Of a stretch of 64,000 nt of DNA, positions 25,228 through 31,932 are shown one piece after another. The notes under the pieces were generated by a model. That model saw only the letters and a list, made by a program, of their open reading frames with translations, was not told the origin of the DNA and did no database searches. The DNA is taken from the NCBI RefSeq assembly GCF_000427685.1, contig NZ_KE386573.1, positions 2,588,938 through 2,652,937 on the forward strand. Direction: 5' to 3'. Position numbers and translations under genes: made by a program. The DNA comes from Haloplanus natans DSM 17983 (GTDB lineage: Archaea; Halobacteriota; Halobacteria; Halobacteriales; Haloferacaceae). How positions within the stretch are numbered: the first letter of the stretch is position 1; every line of letters begins with the position of its first letter.

Positions 25228-26262
25228 ATGACTGGCAGCCGAGATGACGGCGCGGTAGATGATACACGTAGATACCTTCTTCAAACAGTAGGCGGAGCAC
25301 TAACAGCAGGCCTTGCAGGCTGTACAGGCGGAAACAACGGTGGTTCTGAACGTACTGCTACAGAGACAGAGGCCTTAACCCCGCGTCCCACACCAACAGC
25401 AACACCCACACCTGAAGCCGAACACGCCGACATCACAGAAATGGCCCACAACTGGGCACAACAGGTTCCTACAGAGGGAACAGGGAATGCACTTGGTTTT
25501 GATACTTACAGTCCTCAGCAATTGAATGAAAAATACGATCAGGTAAGGCCTGTTTTGCAAACTGGACCGGTTTTTGAAATGTTGCCATATTCACGCGAGG
25601 AGCCTCCAGAGAGCTTTAGACAGACTTTCTCAAGAGGGGATCCAAATCATAGAAGAACTCTACGTGTGGACCAATTGCCTAGCGGTGTTTCGGAGGAGGA
25701 TGTTGCTCAAGGCCTTGAGGATTCAGGATACAAACATGAAGGTCCCGTGAATGGATTTGACGTATACTTCAATCCAATAAAAGGATCGGTTCATGCACTT
25801 GGTGAAAACAGACACGCCTTCACGTTTGATTATGCGGGTTTGGAGACCACTACAGAAACTTTGAAAAGCACTTTAGAGGATACGTTAGAAAGTTATGGAA
25901 CTGATGTCTTTACTGAGGATATGAAGGCAGCCCAAGACGCATTAGATATGCAAGATAGCTTTGGTATGTTTGTGGATCAAGATTTTGACTATATTACTGG
26001 TTTTGACGATAAGTACGGGCCTTCGCTTGGAGCTTCTACTCTTGATGTTGATAGAGGTGCTTTGCAGTCTGCTTGGGTGTTCGATAATGCCGGTGATGCA
26101 GCATTTGCCCAAGCCTACTTAGAAGATGGAAACATCGGGGGAGGCTACCAAACAGTCAACCAAGAAAGCGACAGCAGAGTACTCACAGCAATAGGAAAAG
26201 ACAACCAAGCCATACAAGACATGAAAGACGGAGAGGCAGTAATTGGAATGCCTCAAATTTAA
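25228..26262 (+). CDS. Tat-exported lipoprotein, haloarchaeal type
   Basis: 344 residues. The N-terminus has DDTRRYLLQTVGG (a twin-arginine motif) and a lipobox LAGC at about residue 31, followed by a Gly/Asn/Thr/Pro-rich tether (ALTPRPTPTATPTPE). The rest is a soluble extracellular domain of about 270 residues. Base composition is AT-richer and codon use differs from the adjoining transfer genes, suggesting it was added separately. A TATA box near 25195 sits about 28 bases before the ATG. It may be an entry-exclusion or surface-binding lipoprotein, as lipoproteins beside transfer operons often are. That role is inference. Confidence 0.75.
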   Translation: MTGSRDDGAVDDTRRYLLQTVGGALTAGLAGCTGGNNGGSERTATETEALTPRPTPTATPTPEAEHADITEMAHNWAQQVPTEGTGNALGFDTYSPQQLNEKYDQVRPVLQTGPVFEMLPYSREEPPESFRQTFSRGDPNHRRTLRVDQLPSGVSEEDVAQGLEDSGYKHEGPVNGFDVYFNPIKGSVHALGENRHAFTFDYAGLETTTETLKSTLEDTLESYGTDVFTEDMKAAQDALDMQDSFGMFVDQDFDYITGFDDKYGPSLGASTLDVDRGALQSAWVFDNAGDAAFAQAYLEDGNIGGGYQTVNQESDSRVLTAIGKDNQAIQDMKDGEAVIGMPQI

Positions 26263-26275
26263 TTTCTTATATGAT

Positions 26276-26560
26276 TTAACATACATCATTACAGCTCAGA
26301 GGCGGGGAACTTGTAGCCCAGCTGCATTTATTGGTGGAGGCCTGACCCCTTATCTGGCTTGATTCAGGAGTGGACTTATCTGTTTGGCTGCTGCAGTTGC
26401 AGGCTTGTGTGAATTTGGCTTTGGAGAGGCTGCAGGAGGCGTTGTTTTGTTGGTTGTCGAGCCAGGTGCCGAAGCTGCCGGTCTGACCTGAGACCAGGAA
26501 CATGACGACTCCTGCTGTCATGACTAAAACGGTTGCAGCTATTATAATCTCCACCAATTT
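26276..26560 (-). CDS. Pilin-like or small exported Cys-rich protein
   Basis: 94 residues from TTG 26560 (GTG 26557 is the alternative). One hydrophobic helix at the extreme N-terminus (VEIIIAATVLVMTAGVVMFLV) is followed by about 65 residues with seven Cys (SCSLSK, QACNCSS, NKCSW, LSCNDVC). An N-terminal helix with an early Glu resembles type IV pilin-like proteins, but no class III leader is present. It is convergent with the lipoprotein gene and shares a bidirectional promoter with the gene at 26623. The high Cys content suggests an extracellular disulfide-bonded domain. Confidence 0.5.
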   Translation of the reverse strand, partial: KLVEIIIAATVLVMTAGVVMFLVSGQTGSFGTWLDNQQNNASCSLSKAKFTQACNCSSQTDKSTPESSQIRGQASTNKCSWATSSPPLSCNDVC

Positions 26561-26592
26561 TGTAAGGCCTTAACTCCAAAACCACAATTTGC

Positions 26593-26604
26593 TTTATAAA
26601 TATA
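26593..26604. promoter_or_regulatory. Bidirectional TATA element
   Basis: TTTATAAATATA reads as a TATA box on both strands. It lies about 25-30 bases from the ATG at 26623 on the right and about 33 from the TTG at 26560 on the left. Confidence 0.5.
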
Positions 26605-26622
26605 CAGTTATAATCACACAGT

Positions 26623-26901
26623 ATGGAAGAATCACTCAGACAGACACTACACCAATTCCCCTACCCACGCGGAAAAGACCAACACAAAGCCCTGGCAAAC
26701 TACTTCGAGGCCAAAAAGACTCAGAGCAAGACCCAAGCTGCAGAAACCGCCGACATCAACCACCGAACAGCTACCAAATTCGAAAACGTCTACAAAGACC
26801 TGACCGAGCAGGAGAAAATCAAGCTCGACCAATTCCTACTGAAGAAAAAGATCGAACGTAGCGACCAGGTTGAAGCAGACGAAGAAGGCCTCACAGTGTA
26901 G
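26623..26901 (+). CDS. Small helix-turn-helix-like protein
   Basis: 92 residues, basic middle and acidic ends, predicted fully helical. Residues about 30-60 (TQAAETADINHRTATKFENV) fit a helix-turn-helix. The leaderless ATG lies about 27 bases past a TATA box. A hairpin followed by a T-rich run lies just downstream, so it is probably monocistronic. Likely a DNA-binding regulator of the adjacent region. Confidence 0.55.
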   Translation: MEESLRQTLHQFPYPRGKDQHKALANYFEAKKTQSKTQAAETADINHRTATKFENVYKDLTEQEKIKLDQFLLKKKIERSDQVEADEEGLTV

Positions 26902-26910
26902 ACGTTCTAC

Positions 26911-26943
26911 TTTCTCTCCTTTTTGTTTTTATCAATAAAACAA
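26911..26943 (+). terminator. T-rich inverted repeat after the small regulator
   Basis: A pyrimidine-rich run leads into TTGTTTT-N7-AAAACAA, a seven-base perfect inverted repeat. It could end transcription of the upstream gene or act as an operator for the AbrB-like gene that follows, whose TATA-like TTTAAAAA starts four bases later. Confidence 0.4.
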
Positions 26944-26987
26944 CCATTTAAAAATGACTTAGACTAATATGATGATAGGCGATAGAA

Positions 26988-27191
26988 ATGTTATCTAAAG
27001 CTAAGTCTATCTTCAAAAGGAAGGCTTCGGATAATAACGGTACAATCCGAGTCAACCTACCAAAAGAAATTGCACAACACCTTGATCTAAAACCAGGAGA
27101 CACAATAGCATTTCAATCAGAGCATAGTGATGATCATGGGCCATATGCCAGCTTCTGGAACCACTCCAAACAACAGGGTGATGCTCAATGA
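26988..27191 (+). CDS. AbrB/SpoVT-like DNA-binding protein
   Basis: 67 residues. Residues about 17-45 (GTIRVNLPKEIAQHLDLKPG, then DTIAF) match the AbrB/MazE swapped-hairpin pattern (R-V-x-L-P-K-E...L-x-x-G-D). A basic N-terminus (KAKSIFKRKA) precedes it. It lies directly before the mirrored-repeat region and the MCM gene, so it may bind there to control replication. Confidence 0.65.
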   Translation: MLSKAKSIFKRKASDNNGTIRVNLPKEIAQHLDLKPGDTIAFQSEHSDDHGPYASFWNHSKQQGDAQ

Positions 27192-27222
27192 CTTCACTGA
27201 GAGATGTCCCCCCGTCAAACCC

Positions 27223-27397
27223 TGTTGTGGTTGTTGTGGATCGGAATATTCCTGCCGTAGAAAGCCTGTCTCTCGAAAATTATCTTCAAAATAGTGTTCC
27301 GGGTCTTGTTGTGGTTGTTGTGGGTCGTTGTGGAAAGGTAATACGACATATTACGAACCCACAACAAAGCACAACAAACACAACAGAACCCACAACA
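27223..27397. repeat. Mirrored TTGTGG/CCACAA repeats around a palindrome, candidate origin
   Basis: The left side has several direct copies of GTTGTGG (27223-27239 and 27306-27333), and the right side has copies of CCACAAC or CACAAC (27358-27396). Between them is the perfect inverted repeat GTAATA-N5-TATTAC at 27338-27354. The arrangement is symmetric about the palindrome. It precedes the MCM helicase gene and follows an AbrB-like gene. Iterons around an AT-rich palindrome next to a replication helicase suggest an origin. An oriT or operator is also possible. Confidence 0.5.
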
Positions 27398-27516
27398 GCA
27401 AATAATCTACAGAGAACCATCTCAAACCCCTCCATATCCAATGACACAACACATACAACAGCTAATCACGCACGCGCGTGAGTATAGAAAAATACCCCCC
27501 TCAGGTGATGAGCTCG

Positions 27517-29772
27517 ATGACAAACAATCTATCAAAAGGACAAAAAACGCTTCTAAAAGCAATCAACAGAAAAGAAAAACCCTCAACCTCAGAAATAGCC
27601 GAATCTAATCGAGTACAAGAGCACTACTCCAGCAGAAATACAGTCAATACAGTTCTAAAGAGGATAGAAGAAGAACACGAACTTGTAAAAAGCGACAAGT
27701 CAGGTAGATCGAATACCTGGAAACTGACCTCCAAAGGACAGAGAAAAGTCGAGAAACTCCTTCGAGAGGCCTCCAAGAAAACAGAAAAAGACGAGGCCTT
27801 CTTCGACAGCGAACAAGCCATCGATGTCTGGTCCCAATACTACGAAGAAATCATCCCCGATCAGATTAGAGAAGTCGAGCTCGGGAAGTCCAGCATCCAC
27901 ATTAACTACGAGAAACTGGAGAAATTCGACGCCGCGCTTGCAGACGAACTCCTCATTAAACCAGACGAAGTAATTGATTCAGCCAAAACAGCTCTGCGCA
28001 GGATCCCAGAGATCAGCAACAACGAAAGTATGGATGTCAGGATAGAAAACGTCTCCTCCATCGATACTAAATCTATATCAGAGATCTCTAGCAGCGATCT
28101 CAACCGGCTTATCAGCATAGAGGGAGTCCTCGAAAACTGTACTAACGGCTTCTTTAAGCTCGTTGAGGCTGACTTTGAGTGCCAAGACTGCCACGATGTC
28201 TACAGGAAAACCTTCAACGAGGGAGAGAATCTGAAGAGCCCGTACAAGTGTGACTGTGGATCCAAGAAGTTCACAGTACTCAACAAACGGTTTGAGAACC
28301 GGAGATACCTCCGTGTGAAAGAATCACCGAACGTTAGAAACAGGGATAAGATTACGGTCGTTGTCGATGGGGATCTTGCAGAAGACGAAAGGAAGAATAT
28401 GAAAGCTACAGGGTCTGGTATCCGAATTACCGGCTATATCGAACCCTACAGAGAAAATAAGAATGACGACCACTACAAACTCCGGCTCCGCGCTAACAAC
28501 ATCGAAATTCTCGAGGACAAGTGGGAAGACATAGAGATCTCCACTGACGAGGAGAACAAAATCCTGGATATAGCACAACGTGACGATACCAAGGATCTGC
28601 TCGTAAGGTCGATCGCCAGCGAGGAAATCGACCACATGGAGTTGATGAAAGAAGGAATCCTTGTCTGGCTCCTCGGAAAAACCGAGCACGGGGATACTCA
28701 CATCCTTGTTGTCGGTGAACCTGGTACTGGGAAGTCCCACCTCGGTCGTCACATCGAAGAAAAGTTCCCGAAAGTGATCGGAACAGTCGGAACTGGTTCT
28801 ACCGGCGTAGGCCTTACAGCTACCGTCCGTAGAGATGAGATTACGGGTGATTTCGTTGCTGAAGCCGGTCAATTGCCGATGGCAGACCAGGGGTACCACA
28901 TCACGGATGAGTTCGATAAAATCGACGACGGCGCTCTTACAGACATCAATGAGGCTCTGTCTGAAGGCACAATCAGTTTAGCAAAGGCCAATATCCAGAC
29001 TAAGATCTCTGCTGAGACTTCAGAGTTCAGTATCTCTAACCCTGAGAACGATAATTTCGACAGGCATCAAGAGAGGTACAAGCAGATTCCGATTCCGGAC
29101 GATAAGGCCAGTTTGAAGGATAGATATGATGCGATAATTGGCGTTACACGTAGTGACTGGAATAATGAGGAGGAGAAGGAGAAGGAGTTAGAGATTATTG
29201 ATACGATTCTTGGCCGGTCTGTTGGTAGTGACGGTTCTTCGACTGGTTCTCAAAGGAGGGATACAGTAGACACTGATCTATTGATTAAGTATGTCGCTTA
29301 TGCTCAGAGGCTGGATCCTAAGGTTTCTGACGATGCGCAGGAGAAAATGAAGGAGATCTATACTTCGATCAAGGAGCAGGAAGGTCCTGATCAGAATCTG
29401 TGGGATAGGCGTCGTTTTGTGTCGTTGTTGAAGCTGTCTATTGCTTATGCCAGAATCGATCTGAGTGATGAGGTTGCTCCAAAGCATGTGAAGCAGGCCA
29501 GTGAGTTCATTCGTCGGTCGTTATCGTCTATTGATTTCACGATTGGTGCTGACGATTTTGATGAGCTCAGTTCGAGCCACAGGAATCGGCTTCAGAAGGT
29601 CAAGGATGCAATTTCAACACTTTCCGAGAGAGGAGATGCTGATGACGCTGAGATACAGGATGTGATAGAGAGAGTTGATTTATCTGAAGATGTTGCGGAG
29701 GATGTGATTGAAAATCTAAAGAATAAAGGAGAGCTCTTTGAGCCAGAACAGGGTAGGGTCCAGACAATATAG
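27517..29772 (+). CDS. mcm: MCM replicative helicase with N-terminal winged helix
   Basis: 751 residues from ATG 27517, which follows AGGTGAT by seven bases (in-frame GTG 27478 and ATG 27508 are also open). Residues about 1-85 form a winged helix not usual at the N-terminus of MCM. The MCM N-domain carries a zinc motif (CQDCHD...CDCGSK), and the AAA+ domain has Walker A GEPGTGKS and Walker B ITDEFDKID, with the NEALSEGTISLAKA helix typical of MCM. A further winged helix lies at the C-terminus. It unwinds DNA at the element's origin. The 3' half becomes more AT-rich. Confidence 0.9.
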   Translation: MTNNLSKGQKTLLKAINRKEKPSTSEIAESNRVQEHYSSRNTVNTVLKRIEEEHELVKSDKSGRSNTWKLTSKGQRKVEKLLREASKKTEKDEAFFDSEQAIDVWSQYYEEIIPDQIREVELGKSSIHINYEKLEKFDAALADELLIKPDEVIDSAKTALRRIPEISNNESMDVRIENVSSIDTKSISEISSSDLNRLISIEGVLENCTNGFFKLVEADFECQDCHDVYRKTFNEGENLKSPYKCDCGSKKFTVLNKRFENRRYLRVKESPNVRNRDKITVVVDGDLAEDERKNMKATGSGIRITGYIEPYRENKNDDHYKLRLRANNIEILEDKWEDIEISTDEENKILDIAQRDDTKDLLVRSIASEEIDHMELMKEGILVWLLGKTEHGDTHILVVGEPGTGKSHLGRHIEEKFPKVIGTVGTGSTGVGLTATVRRDEITGDFVAEAGQLPMADQGYHITDEFDKIDDGALTDINEALSEGTISLAKANIQTKISAETSEFSISNPENDNFDRHQERYKQIPIPDDKASLKDRYDAIIGVTRSDWNNEEEKEKELEIIDTILGRSVGSDGSSTGSQRRDTVDTDLLIKYVAYAQRLDPKVSDDAQEKMKEIYTSIKEQEGPDQNLWDRRRFVSLLKLSIAYARIDLSDEVAPKHVKQASEFIRRSLSSIDFTIGADDFDELSSSHRNRLQKVKDAISTLSERGDADDAEIQDVIERVDLSEDVAEDVIENLKNKGELFEPEQGRVQTI

Positions 29773-29782
29773 GTGATCTGAG

Positions 29783-30220
29783 GTGGACACTTCACTAAGT
29801 AAGAAGCAGAAGTTGCTTTTATTGAAAGGGGCAAAGAATAACGGCATTATAACAAAGAGATTAGCTGAAGAGATCTATTCCAGCTGGAGTCAAGGTAAAA
29901 GTGCTATAGAAAAGCTGGAGGCCTTAGATTTCATTGAGAGATCTCATCCTGGAGTATGGAGGGTAAAGAAAGCTATAGATGACGTCAAGTCATCGTTCTC
30001 GCTTACAGAACAGAATGAACTATTGCTCATGAAGGCTGCTAAGAACGATGGTGTACTTAATTGGGAAATGGCTTCAAATCTTTATTCGAGTAAGAGATCA
30101 GCTAAGTCTGCTATTCAAACTCTTGTTCATCTGGGATATGTAGAGAACACGGTTCCAGGACAGTGGAAGGTCAAAAATGTAACCGATATAGTAGCTCAGG
30201 AGGTGAAAGAAGAGTCGTAG
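29783..30220 (+). CDS. Duplicated winged-helix protein
   Basis: 145 residues made of two related halves, each with a helix-turn-helix and wing ending in a W-containing strand (HPGVWRVKKA and VPGQWKVKNV), so an internal duplication. GTG 29783 follows AGGTGATC with five bases between GGTGAT and the start, the same geometry as the non-canonical starts in this element. It lies 10 bases after the mcm stop. Probably a DNA-binding partner of the MCM or an origin-binding protein. Confidence 0.6.
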   Translation: MDTSLSKKQKLLLLKGAKNNGIITKRLAEEIYSSWSQGKSAIEKLEALDFIERSHPGVWRVKKAIDDVKSSFSLTEQNELLLMKAAKNDGVLNWEMASNLYSSKRSAKSAIQTLVHLGYVENTVPGQWKVKNVTDIVAQEVKEES

Positions 30221-30244
30221 ATTCGATTGATTCGGCTGCAAAGA

Positions 30245-30255
30245 TTTATAAATAA
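30245..30255 (+). promoter_or_regulatory. TATA box
   Basis: TTTATAAATAA lies about 30 bases before the ATG at 30281. Confidence 0.5.
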
Positions 30256-30280
30256 AATATCATAACTACTTATTAAGACG

Positions 30281-30511
30281 ATGACATCATCAGGTAGAAG
30301 TACGGTTCAGGTTCAACCAGAACCTGAGATCAATTCCGTTCCAGAAGCGGTTCAAAACCATAGAAGAGAACAGCAGGAAGACGAAGAGGAAGATGAGCCT
30401 GGGATCGTGAAGCGGGCGAAGAACTCAGACTTTACAGCGATCAGTATGCAGGACCAAGCCTCAACTGATTCTTCTTCAAATCCGGACTCCTCGCTTGAGG
30501 ATTACCTCTGA
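30281..30511 (+). CDS. Small acidic low-complexity protein
   Basis: 76 residues, leaderless, rich in Glu, Gln, Ser and Asp, with a highly acidic centre (QQEDEEEDEPG). It has no predicted fold and looks intrinsically disordered. It is followed, with slight overlap, by a helical protein. Such proteins in haloarchaeal elements are often adaptor or anti-defence proteins, but nothing here decides that. Confidence 0.5.
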   Translation: MTSSGRSTVQVQPEPEINSVPEAVQNHRREQQEDEEEDEPGIVKRAKNSDFTAISMQDQASTDSSSNPDSSLEDYL

Positions 30512-30521
30512 GGTGCCGGCA

Positions 30522-30779
30522 GTGAAGAAGGAGCGCTTGAAGGGATTCATCATAGCAAAGCTCGACAATTCGCTTTTCAAAGATAGAGATAACTTTATCA
30601 AGGACAGTGAGGAGAACCTGGAAGCAGTGAGGGTTGAAGCCGATATCGAGGAGTGTGTTGAGGAGCTTATCGAGGAAGGCTGGATTGAGTACATCGAGGA
30701 AGGCAACAATCTGAAGCAGGTTGTTCCTGAGTCAGAAAAAAAGCAGAAGACACTACCTGCAGGTGGTTCTCAGCGGTGA
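30522..30779 (+). CDS. Small winged-helix-like protein
   Basis: 85 residues from GTG 30522, six bases after GAGGTG. The first basic residues KKERLKGFIIAKLD lead into helices and a closing strand (EGWIEYIEEGNNLKQV), the shape of a small winged helix. A TTG at 30495 is open but lies upstream of the ribosome-binding site. It ends overlapping a mini-ORF (GGTGA). Confidence 0.5.
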   Translation: MKKERLKGFIIAKLDNSLFKDRDNFIKDSEENLEAVRVEADIEECVEELIEEGWIEYIEEGNNLKQVVPESEKKQKTLPAGGSQR

Positions 30780-30856
30780 GTCAGGGACTTCTTCCGCGTG
30801 AAAGCCTCGAGGCGCTTGTAATAGGGTTTCAGGACCCGGCGGTGGAACAGCCTTGA
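30776..30856 (+). CDS. 26-residue mini-ORF in an overlapping chain
   Basis: GTG 30776 overlaps the preceding TGA and the ORF ends TGA 30854-30856, overlapping the next TTG. Peptide MSQGLLPRESLEALVIGFQD then six more residues. It may be a true microprotein or only a translational coupling device. Confidence 0.3.
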   Translation: MSQGLLPRESLEALVIGFQDPAVEQP

Positions 30857-30972
30857 ACCTGGTCAAGTGGCTTGCAATGGATGTGCAGGAAACCGTATTG
30901 ATGAACACAGAGGCTTGGGAGATCCGGCCGCACAGTACTGAGAAGATCAGGTATCCACGGGTGGTGCCCTAA
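30853..30972 (+). CDS. 39-residue mini-ORF in an overlapping chain
   Basis: TTG 30853 overlaps the previous TGA, and TAA 30970-30972 overlaps an ATC that would start the next gene. The peptide begins MNLVKWLAMDVQETVL and ends in RYPRVVP. The head-to-tail overlaps on both sides suggest translation through the chain. Confidence 0.35.
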   Translation: MNLVKWLAMDVQETVLMNTEAWEIRPHSTEKIRYPRVVP

Positions 30973-31307
30973 TCACAGATTACGAAGAACCGCAATACAA
31001 CCCCGAGTTGAACGAAGGCCTTGGCGGGACAGTCGAGTTCGGGGAAGATAACGAGGAGTACCTGTTTCCCCGTGACCTGCCAGCTGACAAGGTCCGCAAG
31101 ATCCTCGAAGATGATCAGGACGCGGATATCTACGGTTCAGAGTTTCCTGGGTTCCGAGTAGAGACCAGTCAGGGAGTCCGGTACGATGTGATCCATTTGG
31201 ACGGGAGTGAGCCGGTGGATGCGATCGGGATCTACGACGTCGACGAGGGTGAAGTCTTGGAGTTTTACGAGATGGATGATCTTGTCGAGGAGGTCGATGC
31301 TGTATGA
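30972..31307 (+). CDS. Acidic hypothetical protein, possible ATC start
   Basis: The first TTG (31008) gives 99 residues. Coding-like sequence (TDYEEPQYNPE) continues in frame upstream without ATG, GTG or TTG. An ATC at 30972, six bases after GGTGGT and overlapping the stop of the mini-ORF, gives 111 residues. The protein is very acidic with a beta-rich middle (GVRYDVIHLDGSE). Its stop region overlaps the winged-helix gene at 31304. No family recognised. Confidence 0.55.
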   Translation: MTDYEEPQYNPELNEGLGGTVEFGEDNEEYLFPRDLPADKVRKILEDDQDADIYGSEFPGFRVETSQGVRYDVIHLDGSEPVDAIGIYDVDEGEVLEFYEMDDLVEEVDAV

Positions 31308-31573
31308 AGCCGTTTGATTCGAGTCTTGTGAAGGGGACGCCGGCGAGGATTCTGTCGGAAGCTGCTGCAGAGGAGGAACAGACTGTATCCGAGATAGCAC
31401 TGGAGGTTGAGACTCCGCAGTCCTACGTCGGGAAGATCCTGAGCGATCTTGAGGAAGAAGGATTCGTAGAATCTCGAAGGTCGGAGGATGACGCCAGGAA
31501 ACGACTTTACACAGTCACAGAGCTGGGAGAAGAGTTTCTCGAGGTGTTGGAGAAGGCCTACGCTGAGGCCTGA
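31304..31573 (+). CDS. Winged-helix regulator (MarR/PadR-like)
   Basis: 89 residues overlapping the previous stop (ATGA). Clear winged helix: TVSEIALEVETPQSYVGKIL as helix-turn-helix, then SDLEEEGFVESRR and a wing (KRLYTVTELG), ending in a short dimer helix. Likely a small transcriptional regulator of the element. Confidence 0.7.
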   Translation: MKPFDSSLVKGTPARILSEAAAEEEQTVSEIALEVETPQSYVGKILSDLEEEGFVESRRSEDDARKRLYTVTELGEEFLEVLEKAYAEA

Positions 31574-31881
31574 TCCTTCGCAATCTTTCTTTCTAAGAAC
31601 TGGCCGGCTTTTTCGGGGCTCTGCGGTACGACTGCTTCCAAGTGATACCAAGGATCGTCGTCGCCTTCATCGCTTTTGTCTTTAGCGTATATTTCGGCGT
31701 TGAGGCCTCTGTACTGGGCGGCGTTGTTTTCGATTTCGTCTTTCCAGTGGCCTTCCCAGACGAAGATCCAGTCGCCTGATTCGATTTCTAAGGCACAGTA
31801 CGGCGTATCGTTGCTGCTGGTGCGGTTAGTGTGAACTTCGACTATAGTGGCCTCTAGAAGCTCGATATCTTCGTCTCCCAT
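31558..31881 (-). CDS. Small OB-fold-like hypothetical protein
   Basis: 107 residues from ATG 31881, which lies about 25 bases past a TATA-like ATTTAAAAG (31902-31910), so leaderless. A longer frame to 31944 exists but is upstream of the promoter. The pattern of strands (ATIVEVHTN...YCALEIESGDWIFVWEG) suggests a small beta barrel, possibly nucleic acid binding. It is convergent with the regulator at 31304, overlapping by 16 bases, and diverges from the TraD/HerA-like gene. Unknown function. Confidence 0.5.
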   Translation of the reverse strand: MGDEDIELLEATIVEVHTNRTSSNDTPYCALEIESGDWIFVWEGHWKDEIENNAAQYRGLNAEIYAKDKSDEGDDDPWYHLEAVVPQSPEKAGQFLERKIAKDQASA

Positions 31882-31932
31882 AGTATCCAATTGTAATTCC
31901 TCTTTTAAATTTCTGACACGAAGAATGCTACA

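Noticed and set aside
27300-27400. CRISPR array
   Set aside because: The short direct repeats have no regular spacer length and are mirrored around a palindrome.
27188-27481. 97-codon ORF overlapping the AbrB-like stop, before mcm
   Set aside because: It is the translation of the TTGTGG/CACAAC repeats (runs of Val, then Thr/Asn), so low complexity rather than a gene.
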